Below are positions 25,301 through 37,300 of a stretch of 64,000 bases of DNA, one piece after another. Each line of letters begins with the position of its first letter. Within the stretch, counting starts at the first letter, position 1. The translations under genes were made by a program, and so were the position numbers. The DNA comes from Hanleya hanleyi. Taxonomy: Eukaryota > Mollusca > Polyplacophora > Lepidopleurida > Hanleyidae. The stretch is from positions 45,124 through 109,123 of the forward strand of contig JAVTVY010025401.1 in the NCBI GenBank assembly GCA_036873755.1, written 5' to 3'. Under the pieces are notes generated by a model that saw nothing but the letters and a program-made list of their open reading frames with translations, made no database searches and was not told the origin of the DNA.

Positions 25301-28300
25301 ACGTATTGGTTTCGACCGTACAAACGCCTATTTTGGTGACAATGGAACTGTTGTGCTTTTATGGATTCGGATATTTGACCACTCCATTGCTTCAACCGTT
25401 TCCGTTTTGGCGAATTTTCACCGCTGTGTCTCACTCTACAGTTTTGAGAAAGCAGGTGATTTATTCCCATATCTAGCTGCCAGAAGTTCTGCCTATCTTC
25501 ATTGCGCATTCCTTCTTTTAAGGGGCTACGGTGTTCTACGTATTGGTTTCGACCGTACAAACGCCGGCAATCTCTCATCGGCGTCTGTGACTTCGGAGAG
25601 GAAGTACAGATTATGTCACCATTTTGCTGTTTCTTATAACAACTTACTGGTGACGATTACGCAACTATTGAGAGTATCCTGTTTTCACACTTAACTTACA
25701 ATCGTAAGTTGTGAAGACATATGTTCATCAACTACGGCGTTCTACGTATTGGTTTCGATCGTACAAATGCCTGCTTTGATGTCAACGAAACGGTTGTTGT
25801 TTTATGGATTCGGATACTTGGCCACTCCATTGCTTCAATCGTTTCCGATTTGGTGAATTTTCACCGCTGTATCTCGCTCTTCAGTTTCGAGAAAGCAGGT
25901 GATTTATTCCCATATCTAGCTGCCTGAAGTTCTGCCTATCTTCATAGCGCATTCCTTCCTGTCTACGACTTCTGTCAACTAGCAACGTTTGGTATCTGGT
26001 CGTATGACTTTGCAGCTGGGCAGTATGACGTCAATTCCGGTTCACTCCGGATTGTAACTCATTCTGCAGTGTCACAGCCTCACCCGGGCCCTCTAGTCGG
26101 CTTTACAATTGTCTTTGGGTCTTAACGAGGGTTTGCGCACTCCTTTACTGTCCATCAGTATCCGGTTCCTCGTTGATCCGTATGACTTGTGTAGACCGTG
26201 ACGATTGGGTGTTGCTGGTACGTCATGAATGGAGCATCATCTCCGGGTATGACTTAAGGTCAGAATTTGGATCAAATTCGTTTGAACCAAACATTTTGGG
26301 TTTGTTTCGTTCAACTATTTGTACGTCACATCTATCCCCAAAAAATTCTGACAATGCTTGCCGAGTTTGGTCATCTTAACGAAACAAGGAGAGATCGTAG
26401 TTTCCTAGAATACGTGATCTTCTGCAGTTTCTTCCCTGGCATGCCTGGGATCCTGATCGATCCGCTGGGTATTCCACTTCGACTGTGTCTTTAGAGGTAG
26501 TGAACGTGTTCACTAAAGATATCCTCTTATGGAGACCTGTTTCGACTCGTCTTCTTCCGCACACAGCTCATCATGGGATTGTGATTACTCTGGTCAGTTT
26601 AATACACCAGAACATGTTATCTGGCTCAACTTGACACGGTTTTGTTTCATTGGAACCGTTTCTGTTAAAATCGCATTCCCTCATCTTCTCTACTTCCGGT
26701 GGAGAATGTGGAATTGATGACAGACTTCTCGGCGATGATGACGTAGTCGATTGCCGCGACCTAGGGACTTCATCTCCGATGTTACGTAACCGGAAGAAAC
26801 TACGATTTACCTATTCTTCTTGAGGTTACATCCCTATTGCGGCTAAACTACTCCTGGTCGGCGAGTGTCCAGGGTGGTGTATGAGACTGCGTCGCCTCGT
26901 CATCGTTTCCTTCAGTTTGCAGTGGAATAGTTCCTTTTGTAGGCAAGCTTTAGTGGATACTCAGTTTCCATGTTACTTGTCACGTACCGAGCTACCCCGG
27001 ACTTATTCAGTTTCTGTATTACCTGTAGTGTAAGCACAGAATCTATTTTGCTCTTCTGTCTTTCCTCTTCTAAAGTGGATGACAATATGGAAGAGCCTTC
27101 ATTCCGGCGGTAGTGTTGCTGTCCTTTTATTCCGACACTGAGGTATCATTGCGGTGGCGTTGAAGTGTTCATCCCAGTACGCACCTAAATCCTTTTTGGA
27201 GGTAATCTCACCTGTACTGCTCTAATTTGCACGGAGAACATTTGACCGGTGTTTCTTCCTCTGTCTCAGCCATTCTTTTAAGACGGCGTCGAGGAGGGCT
27301 GGAGAACATATTTGGTTCGAGAATTGACAGTCTCGTTACAGCGGAAGTCAACAAATTCTCAATAACCAACGCTTGTGTTGTGTCAGACATCATAGCTTTG
27401 ACCTTCATAAACAAGCGCAGGGAACAGTGATGTGTTTCCCCAGTGACTACTGCTTTTAGGGATCGTCGCTACGAGTTTGTCACGTTTCCGGTATGTCGAA
27501 CTCTCTATCAGGTTCTTACGGCCGGGTGACAGCTACTCGTAGACCGCCAGGTCGAATGCTTCAGTTATGAGAAATTTCAGCGACTTTATGATTCCGGTTT
27601 ATATTTCTCATACTACGATCCCTGCAGTCATGGCAGCGTCTTGCGTACGTTTATGGCGTAACCTTGTTGGAGGACACATTCTTCGGCCGCTGCTACTCTG
27701 ATGACAACTATTTCGGCGACCGGCTTCCGGTCAGTGGCATCAGTACATGTTATCTGACCCAGTTCTGGTTTTCCCCATCAGCCAGCTTTTCTTCTAGAAA
27801 ATGATTTGGTTTGTCTTCAGAGCATCTTCACGTAATACGTCTTCCAGAACAAGAAGCCCTTCCATCTCGGGTGTTTTCATCGAGGACGCCATATAGTAGC
27901 TCCTCTCTTCACCTTACATCCGATTTAAACGGATCGGTTAGGAACGGAGGTCTTGTTCAGCGAGCGACGTATGTGTAATGATATGCGATATCTCGGGTTG
28001 TTCAGGTGTCAACGTCTCGTTCCACGTAAATCTTTCTTCCATTCCCTGGAGAAGGATGGATGGATGGAGTCGTTTGTTCACTCCGTCGCTTTCCGATGGA
28101 TACTGAGATTCTCTTCAGACGTTGCAGTTCCGGAGCTGGTTTTGGCGCTGTATCGTTTTTATCATCAAATAATAACCTACTGTGATCATAGATGACGATG
28201 TTTTTATATTCCTGCAGTCTGGTAGCTTGTTACCGCGGGAGTCCGGCAGATACTTCATGTGGGAAACTATTGGCTAAGTCTTGGTGCAGCTGATGGGCAC

Positions 28301-31300
28301 TAAACCTAGTCATATTTTCCCCCCAGACTTCGCTAATTTATGCATTGTCGTGTGTTACATGGAGCATGAACCAGATTTCGTCATCCCAGCATATCTACGG
28401 GTTCTACACTTCCGGGATTTGTTATCAGTATCAGTCACTTTATGACTTACTTTCCGGAGTCCGTCAACCCGGCTCTGTCCAACAGTTTATAATTGAAATG
28501 ATGGCAGAGTTATGGGCCCTCATAAGCGCTCTCGTGTGCTGACACGTGCGTTTGTTCTGGGCCGGCGTCTACGGGCCCTCTTCTAAACCAGGAAATATAA
28601 AATATGTTCTTCCTGGCTTTCCAAAACTTCTCGTTTGGCGTACACGGACGTACCTGCGGAGGTAACACTCTCCTAGGTTAGGATTCATCAGATCAGGGCT
28701 GTACTGACATCCTGATTTCTATGATCTGACATTTCTGTGGACGACATTTGACATCTTGAGGGCCGTAATCTGGAGGTTTGCGATACGTCTGTCTGTCATC
28801 ACCTCCGGAATCGGACGCTGTTGAGACGGGATTTCTACACCCTGGGACCGCGGGTGGTGCCCAGGCCGTTGATAACCCGTCGACCTGTATGCACTAGACC
28901 TAATGAGTTTACCAATTTTAAAAAATTTGGTAAGTGTTTGCTCTCCCCAATTTTCAAAAAAAAGGGGGGGGGGGCAGAAGGTTTCGGTCTAGTGCCTGTC
29001 AGCCTGTCAGCCTGTTCACAGTGCCCTCTTATCGGGGCCAGGTGATAGATCGATAGCCATAATATAATCATCTTACATGCGTTTATGGCGTTCGATTACC
29101 TGGCTGACTCCTGTTTTCCCCTTCGCCTATGCTTGAGATTCCTTTCTGTTTTTCGACCACTATTCCCGCTGTCCTGCTATGATATTCTAGCAATAAGGTA
29201 TGTGAAGGTAAGTTTTACAGCGCAAGAAATATGAAAAATTTGAAAATCAATATTCCTATTTCTAAGCTTAAACTTACCTTCACATACCGTGATGGCCCTC
29301 CCAGCCTCCTCGCTGATGGGTTATTCACACGTGCGATTGAATAGGAAAGAAGGAAGTGACATGGTCGGACAGATTGGATTCTGGGTACTCGCGCATGGGC
29401 ACTGGGGAGCACAGGGACTATTTTGTTTCTGTGGTAATGTTTTACAATAAGGCAATCGCGTAAGAACACGATAGCAATAAGGTATGTGAAGGTAAGTTTA
29501 AGCTTAGAAATAGGAAAATTGATTTTCAAATTTTTCATAATTTTTGCTTGATTTGTTTTGGCTGAATACATCGTCTTTGTTTTTTGCCATTAATTCCAGG
29601 CTCGCATAAAGAAGATCATGCAGACAGATGAAGATGTTGGAAAAGTTGCTGCTGCTGTCCCTGTGATAATATGTATCCTTTCTGCAGATAATGACGTCTT
29701 GTACAAAAATTGAACTGACCCTGCTGTATCTGTTGATATAGAGGTTACCATGTACCTTTACAAACAGAGTACTCGGGTATAAAAATCTCTCCGTTGAATA
29801 TCCTCCTGTTCTGATCAATATTTGCTCATGTTTATCATTCTCCTAGATCAGAGAGTGAATCTCCTACTGTTTGAATTCAACCTTTGATTGATTCAACCCT
29901 GGAACTCTGGTGCACGGCTTGTTTTCCAAGGATGTAATGTAATATTTAGCGTGGAATCGCATAACAGTTTCAGGCCTTGCCTCGAAAGGTTGCCTTATCT
30001 CTCACCTTAGATGATTATGAGGAGAGCCTTTTGTTGCTCCCCTAAATACTTGAATTGTTTAATATACTTGCATTGTTTTATATGGCATTATAAATTAATA
30101 TAAATAGTATAAGTTGAAATGACCACACTGTCAAATCTGACAAGAGTTTCTGTTGTGGGGAGAGGGGTTTATATGATGCTCGAGTCAATTTGCACATCTG
30201 CTCAGAATTCTGATCAGAACTTGGACCTTCCTCATGGCTAAGGTTACCATACATGTAACTTATGGTAACCTATAAGGTAACCTGTATCTCAGGTCAGGTT
30301 TGATTAACACAGGATAACTGCATGGTCTGAAAGCTTCACTTGCTTAATCTGGAGTTCCAACATTTCCAAATACTATTTAAAAACAGCTAATACTGTGCCT
30401 AAATGGAGTGTGATGAATGGGCCTACATAGTGCACACTCTGTTGGGGAGAATATATCAGAGGGGGTACACGATGACAACAGAGGCTCACATTCTGAAAAT
30501 GTGAGGAATACTCATATTGGGTATAGAATTATTGCAGTCACATTTCCTTAACCTTGTCATCACAGCTAGAGCCTTGGAACTGTTCATAGAGTCTCTCATA
30601 TTGAAATCCAACGAAACAACTCAGAGTAGGCATGCCAAAACACTGTCCACTGCTCACATGTGAGTTATTACAGAATTAGTTATCATTCACACATGAATAT
30701 AACTTGGTCTATGTTATTAATTATGTTGACTATTTTATTCAGTCTCAGTGTTGAAAATAAGTATGCGATAGTCATTTGTACCAATCTTCAAAACATGCAA
30801 TGTTAAATGCAACTTTATCTCTCTCTTTTTTCAAACATAGTGGACTCGCCAATTTTCTTCAGTGTTTGTTAGTATACATGTAAGTCTTTTGAACGTCAGT
30901 TCATTTTGTTGGAGTGATCAAGTGACCATCTCGAAGTGATTCCTATCAAGGCATGCATGTCTCAATCTTGAGAAGCTCCCTAATTACATGTGCATGCATT
31001 CTGTCTCTATTTCAGAAAACAAACGATACAATCTGAGAAGAAGTTTGATTTTCTCAGTGACCTTGTAGCCAATATTCCTGATCATCAGCCAGAGGACGAG
31101 GGGGAATCAGCAAATCCTGCTGAACCAAGGAAACCAAAAATATCCAGGTTTGTTTCTCTCGTCTATTATCATGATCATGAATTGATTGATATTTGGTGCT
31201 CGTGTCATCCATTGGCCAATATTTAATACAAACCAAGCTTTTGATGGCAGAGGGTGAACACGATTAATACTGAAACTGCCGCGGAGCTACTTGCGACACT

Positions 31301-34300
31301 AAAACGTTGACCCACCCATTCTGGTAGATATTGAAACCCCTGCTTGTCATGATATATAATGAAACCACCACATGTCCTGGTAAATACTGAAACCACTACC
31401 TGTGATGGTAAATAATGAAACCACTACCTGTTTTGATAAATAATGAAACCACCACCCATCATCATGGTAAATACTGAAACTGCCTGCCCTGGTAAATAAT
31501 GAAACCACCACCCTGTTGTCATGGTGAATACTGAAACCACTCGTCCTGGTAAATAATGAAACCACCACCCTGTTATCATGGTAAACACTGAAACCACCAA
31601 TGTCTTGATAATTAATGAAAGCCCTACCTATCATGACAAATAATGAAATCACCGCCATGGTAAATTCTGAAACCACCACCTGTCTTTCTGATCAATAATG
31701 AAAACACTACCTGTCACCATGGCAAGTACTGAAACCATCACTGGTCATCATGCTAAATACTGAAAACACTACCTGTCATATTAAATACAGAATCCCTCTC
31801 CTGTCATCATGGTAAATACTGAAACCTCCAGTCATCATGGTAAATACTGAAACCCCCACCTGCCATGGTAAATACTGAAACCACCACCTGCCATGGTAAA
31901 TACAGAAATCACCAGTCATCATGATAAATACTGAAACCACCACCAGTCGTGGTAAATACTGAATTTCACCAGCCATTATGATAAATACTGAAACCACCAC
32001 CTGCCATCATGGTAAATACTTAAATCACCAGTCATCAGTATAAATACTGAAACCACCACCTGTCATCCTGGTAAATGCTGACACCACCACTTGTCATGGT
32101 AAATACTGAAATTACCAGCCATCATGATAAATAGTGAAACCACCACCTGTCATCATGGTAAATACTGAAATCACCAGTCATCATGATAAATACTGAAACC
32201 ACCATCAGTCATCTTGGAAAATACTGAAGCCACCACTTTTCATGGTAGATACTGAAATCACCAGTCATTATGATAAATACTGAAACTACCATCTGTCATC
32301 ATGGTAAATACTGAAATCACCAGTCATCATGATAAATACTGAAACTACCACCCGCCATCATGCTAAATACTGAAACCACCACTTGTCATCCTGGTAAATA
32401 CTGAAACCATCACTTGTCATCAATATATATACTGATACCCCTACCTGTCTACTGTAATCCCTACCTGCCATGGTAAATACTACATGAATTGCAGGCAAGC
32501 ACCTAAAAGGTGCGTGGACTCCTCAGCCTGTTTTGTTTTTTTGTCAAGTGGATCAGGGCTGCATCTAGAGCCAATTTAGTTCCGGAAAACGTATGGGCGC
32601 CCAAAAGTCAAATGAAACAAAACACAAAACTGTTGTTGTTGTTCAATTGGAAAGGATTTCTGAAGGAAATAATCCTAGAAAAAGCTTCTGGAAGGCTTAC
32701 GGTAAGTTCCCTAAGTATTCGTGACCGGAAGTGAATATTGCAGTCTTGAAAATCTTACCACTTTCGAATAGTTTGTGCAGGTCAGTTTAGAAAAACGGAC
32801 GTTTTCGTAAACTTAGAGTCCCCATGTTAAATGCCCATATCGTTCGATAATGAGAGGTCATAATACGTCAACAATGATGTTTCGTTCATTGTGTAATATT
32901 TATCACATGATGCACTTGAAATTATATAAGATCGACAACCACGGGACATTCACTATACTTTGTGTGGAGAATTAGGTTGGTTCAGTGAACTGAAGCTTCG
33001 AAATTTTGACAAAAACGTGTCCGTTCACGCGTTCCACCGCCGCCATGTTTTAATACCGCCCAGAGTTGTTCCCCTGTACAATACGTATAAATGGGGATTT
33101 GGGCGCTATCTTTATACTTGTGGTTCTGTATTTCGTTCAGAGAAATACGTCCGTTCACCGCAGTTCAAACGTCCGCTCAAACTTCAGCAACATGTTTCGT
33201 TCAGAACGAATGAAACGGAACAATCAGTTCTTAATTTTGTTATTTTTGATAATAATATCGAATGTATGCTCTGTTCCATCGGCAATGTTTAGTATCGCAA
33301 GTCCCCGTAAACCGGAAATATTCTCAACTACGTGAATATGAAAAATGGAGGTTCAAACATCAGATTGATTCCTTTTGAGATATAATGAAAGTCAACATTC
33401 ACTTTTTACAATTGGTTACGTTAAAAAAGATCGTAAGATTTATGAAATACTAATTCTAAGTGAAGTCGTTGATCTGAAAGTTTTTCCATCGCACAACTAC
33501 GTATACTCGCAATATTATCAATCTCGCGACCACGATAAATCGGGTTTTTTCGAATACTTAGGACCGGGGTTTTTCTCAAATCAGCCGTTTTCGAATACTT
33601 CGGGAACAAGGTCACGTGACTTGGCGAAAAATGACCACTTTCGAATTTACTTAGGGTCGCGAATACTTAGGGAACTTACCGTAATATCGATCCCATTGCA
33701 TAGCTGGGTATTGAATTTCATGTTAATAAACCTCTGTTTTGTGATTGATCACAGGCTCTTTGTGCCTAAATTCACTAAAAAATTTGGACCCTCAATAATG
33801 AATTACGAAAAGGAACTGGGAGTTTGGGATCGGAACCAGCAAAAAATCCCTGGATACAGCCTTGCGGATACAGTTTGTGTGGTTTCTGTAATGGGCAACG
33901 ATTTGGTGTAAGACTCACAAAATATAATTGACAAAGGATCTGCTGCAAGTTGTATTGTCAGTCTTTTGTCCAGGATATTACTTTCAATGGGAGGTCTTAC
34001 ACCAAAGCCTTGCCCTGTAATGTATATAATAGACTTCGTTTTCACGTGAGTGGTGTGCTGGGATTACAGCGTGCAAGAAAGTGTAGCTTTATCAGTGGCA
34101 ATTTATGCCTTGCACAAGTGTGATAAGTTAATGGCATAGAATCACAATGATTGACTCAAGCCCATCATTATTTTGGGGGGGCATAAGCTCCAGGTATGCA
34201 AACTGGTTCAAAATTGCACAGTCAGGCTAATATGGGCTCTCCTAATCACTCGTTTTAAATAACTTCCAAGGTACAGTCACATGTTTGGTGACAAAAATTG

Positions 34301-37300
34301 AAGCATTATGTTGTACCAGTTAAATGTGTGGACACAAATATGGTTCATGCAAAAGTTTTAGGATAAATCATATGCTGTAGAATACAATGATTTAACAGCA
34401 AAATTAAAGAAAAATGTTGTCCTTCATTTAAGGCGACGCGAAATTCAAACTAACAGGCGTTCGATACTGCAGGGATTCCCCTGCCAGTTATTTCATATAC
34501 TTCTGAAATAAAATATGTTTTGTGCAAAAGCTTTAGGATAAATCGTATGATGTGGATTAGAATGATTTAATAGCAAAATTGAAGAAAAATGTTGTCCTTC
34601 ATTTAAGGCAACGCGAAATTCAAACTAACAGGGGTTCGATACTGCAGGGATTCCCCTGCCAGTTATTTCATATTATACTTCTGAAATAAAATATGGTTTG
34701 TGCAAAAGCTTTGGATAAATCGATGTAGCAAAATTGAAGCAAAATGTTGTTCTTCATTTAAGGCGACGCGAAATTCAAACCTAACAGGGGTTCGATGCTG
34801 CGAGAACCCCGCCTGCTTATTTCCTCTTGTACTTCTGAAATAAAATAATGTCCCCAACCTGTTAGTTATTACTATAAAGGAATAAATTTTAGGCGATTCT
34901 GCATGCGTGTGAGAAAAAAACAATGTACACTGCATCTCATACATATTACATGAAGCTGAGAAGCTGTGGATAGGAAAAAGTCCAATAACTTTTAGTGCCC
35001 CAAGGGTGGGGAAATCCTCCCGAGGGTAGTGCATAGGTTGAACAAATGTAGCATGCAGGCTCCCAGATAAATGGGAAATAAAAGGGAAACAAATGGAATA
35101 ATGAATGGACCAGGCTTTCTTGTATCAGGGAACCTTCAAAAGTCGCAATGAAACATGCAACAAAGGGTTCCCGATGAGCATAGAGTGCAAAAGATAAGCC
35201 ATCAATAAATAATAAAAAAAAATAATAATTAAAAATCATGAAATCATCATAGCCATCTGAAAATCTAATCATTTCATCAGTGAACATTCAGGAAGCTCTC
35301 ACCAAAGTTTGGTCAGGCCCGACTTGATAGATCTGCAGATATTCCGCGGACAAGAACATGTTGATTAGTTAACAGTGCAAAAGCTGAGCCATCAATAAAT
35401 AATAAAAAAAATAATTAAAAATCATGAAATCATCATAGCCATTTGAAAATCTAATCATTTCATCAGTCAACATTCAGGAAGCTCTCCCTAAAGTTTGGTC
35501 AAGCCCGACTTCATAGATCTGCAGATATTCAGCGGACAAGAACATGTTGACGACCGGACGGACGTACGTACATGGCAACGACAAGACCCCGCAGCCCTAT
35601 GGGCTGAGGGGTAAAAACCCGTACCTGTGCTTATGACATAAATACTCAAACCACCACATATCTTTGTACAAAACCTTATTTCACTGTTACTTTGTGATCT
35701 TGATTTCACATAATATGCTAGGTATGTTTTCATTCTCAATTTTAAATCGGATAATATATTTGTCAAAATTTTCATCATTGCATTGAACATGTATTTTCCA
35801 GGCCAAGAAAACAAAGGACAGAAAGTGCTGGTCCCAGTCGGAGAGGAGAACGAAAAACATCGTCTGATAGCTCACATGTAAGTCGTGAAATTGGTCAACA
35901 TTTGTGGGCAAAACATATGCAAAAAGGTAGAAATGGCCCGTTTCCACCTGTCAGTTCAGTAACTCGTGACTTCAGCTGATCAGCTACTTGGTTGTATAAT
36001 TTCACTTTGCCATATTTATTAACCCTGGAGAATATTTTGAACTGGCGATACCTGACAGATTTTCATGTAATATTTGTCAAATCATACATTATTCTAAGCA
36101 TAATGACACTTGCTTTGAATGGTGGGAAAATATAGTACATATGTATATAATGTCAATGCTTCTTTTACCAAGGCAAGATTCACCGACCTTGAATTTGTCT
36201 AATGTACTGCTAGTGCTTTTCATGGGGCTTCCTTATCATCCTGTTGAAAAGGAAATGCAAATAATGTAATTCTATTGAAATCAGCTATGCAATTGTGACC
36301 CGATAATAGCCAAAACCAGGCCTGTCAAGTCAGTCTGTTGCGATTTCTAGAAGGCAAGGCCTGATGTTAAGTGTTTCATCAAGTTGTTAGCATTAAAAGC
36401 TGTTAAAAAATGGGTTCAGGGTATGGCATACTGTGATATCCTATATATCACTGTCCTAAATCAGGGTTCTTCTAGAGTGAATAAATTACGGTGATCCCTC
36501 TTATCAATTCAATCCCCCTATCAAAATTCATGGGTTCTAATATATTTGTTCACCTTCTAAAATTATTGAAATAACTAAGAAATTTACCGTCATCTTCTTG
36601 TTCTAATAACTTTTATCACCGTCAGATTTATGGTGGCAAATTTCTCTTCCTGTGATTGAATTATTAGAAGAATTACTGTAACAGAAAATAGAAAAAAGCT
36701 GTGTCACTATCGCCTTATTTGACCAGAAACAAATGGGTTTTTTTTTGGCCTTGTACAAGCTTATGTGCATTGGTAAATGCAGTAAAAGTTTGTTTCAGTT
36801 AGTTGTTTCAGATAATAGGAATGGTGTCTACTATATATTCATTGTAGTTAGAGGTAGATGAAGATGACGAAGAAGATGATGAGGAGACAGAAAGTGACGA
36901 TGAGGACAAGGGGATATTACACAGCAGTCCTCACCTAACACCATACAGAGATAGCTGTCCTGAGGAAGCCAGAGACCGTGTGGATGACGAGCTCAGAAAG
37001 AGGTCCCCAGTACCACCAGGAGAAGTACCACATAGAGATGGGTCTCCAGTAACATGCAGAGATGGCTATCCAATAAAGCATAAAGATAAATCTTCAGTAC
37101 CACTCCGGGGCACCTATCCAGTACATCCTGAAGATAGGTCTCCAGTACCTCCCAGGGATGGTTTTCCAATAAAACACGAAGAGAAATCTCCAGTATCACC
37201 ACAGGGCAGCTATACAGTAGAACACGAAGATAGGTCTCCAGTACCTCCCAGGGATGGTTTCCCAATAAAACATGAAGATAAGTCTCCAGTACCACCCCGA

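Larger units (their letters stand above)
22806..29546 (+). mobile_element. Decayed DIRS-like retrotransposon in DRAP1 intron 1
   Basis: Perfect 44-bp inverted terminal repeats (tatttcttgcgctgtaaaac... at 22806-22849 and its complement at 29188-29231) share the aacttacct core with the intact element at 52.7 kb. As there, the right end continues into a large hairpin: 'atttctaagcttaaacttac' (about 29260) is inverted at about 29495-29515, and the loop carries a copy of the first 170 bp of the element. Both elements have 'gggaagtattc...aaaATGGCT' before the first ORF and a C-run/TTTTC/A-run/G-run near 28950. Inside, stop codons interrupt every frame beyond about 130 codons, so I treat it as dead. 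It ends about 50 bp from DRAP1 exon 2. Confidence 0.8.

Noticed and set aside
31347..32000. - strand frames rich in Val/Ser/Phe over the intron 4 minisatellite
   Set aside because: They are direct translations of the 30-bp repeat.
33375..33911. 178-codon frame in DRAP1 intron 4
   Set aside because: It crosses the right end of a TIR element into flanking DNA, has no recognised domain, and an AT-rich composition expected by chance.
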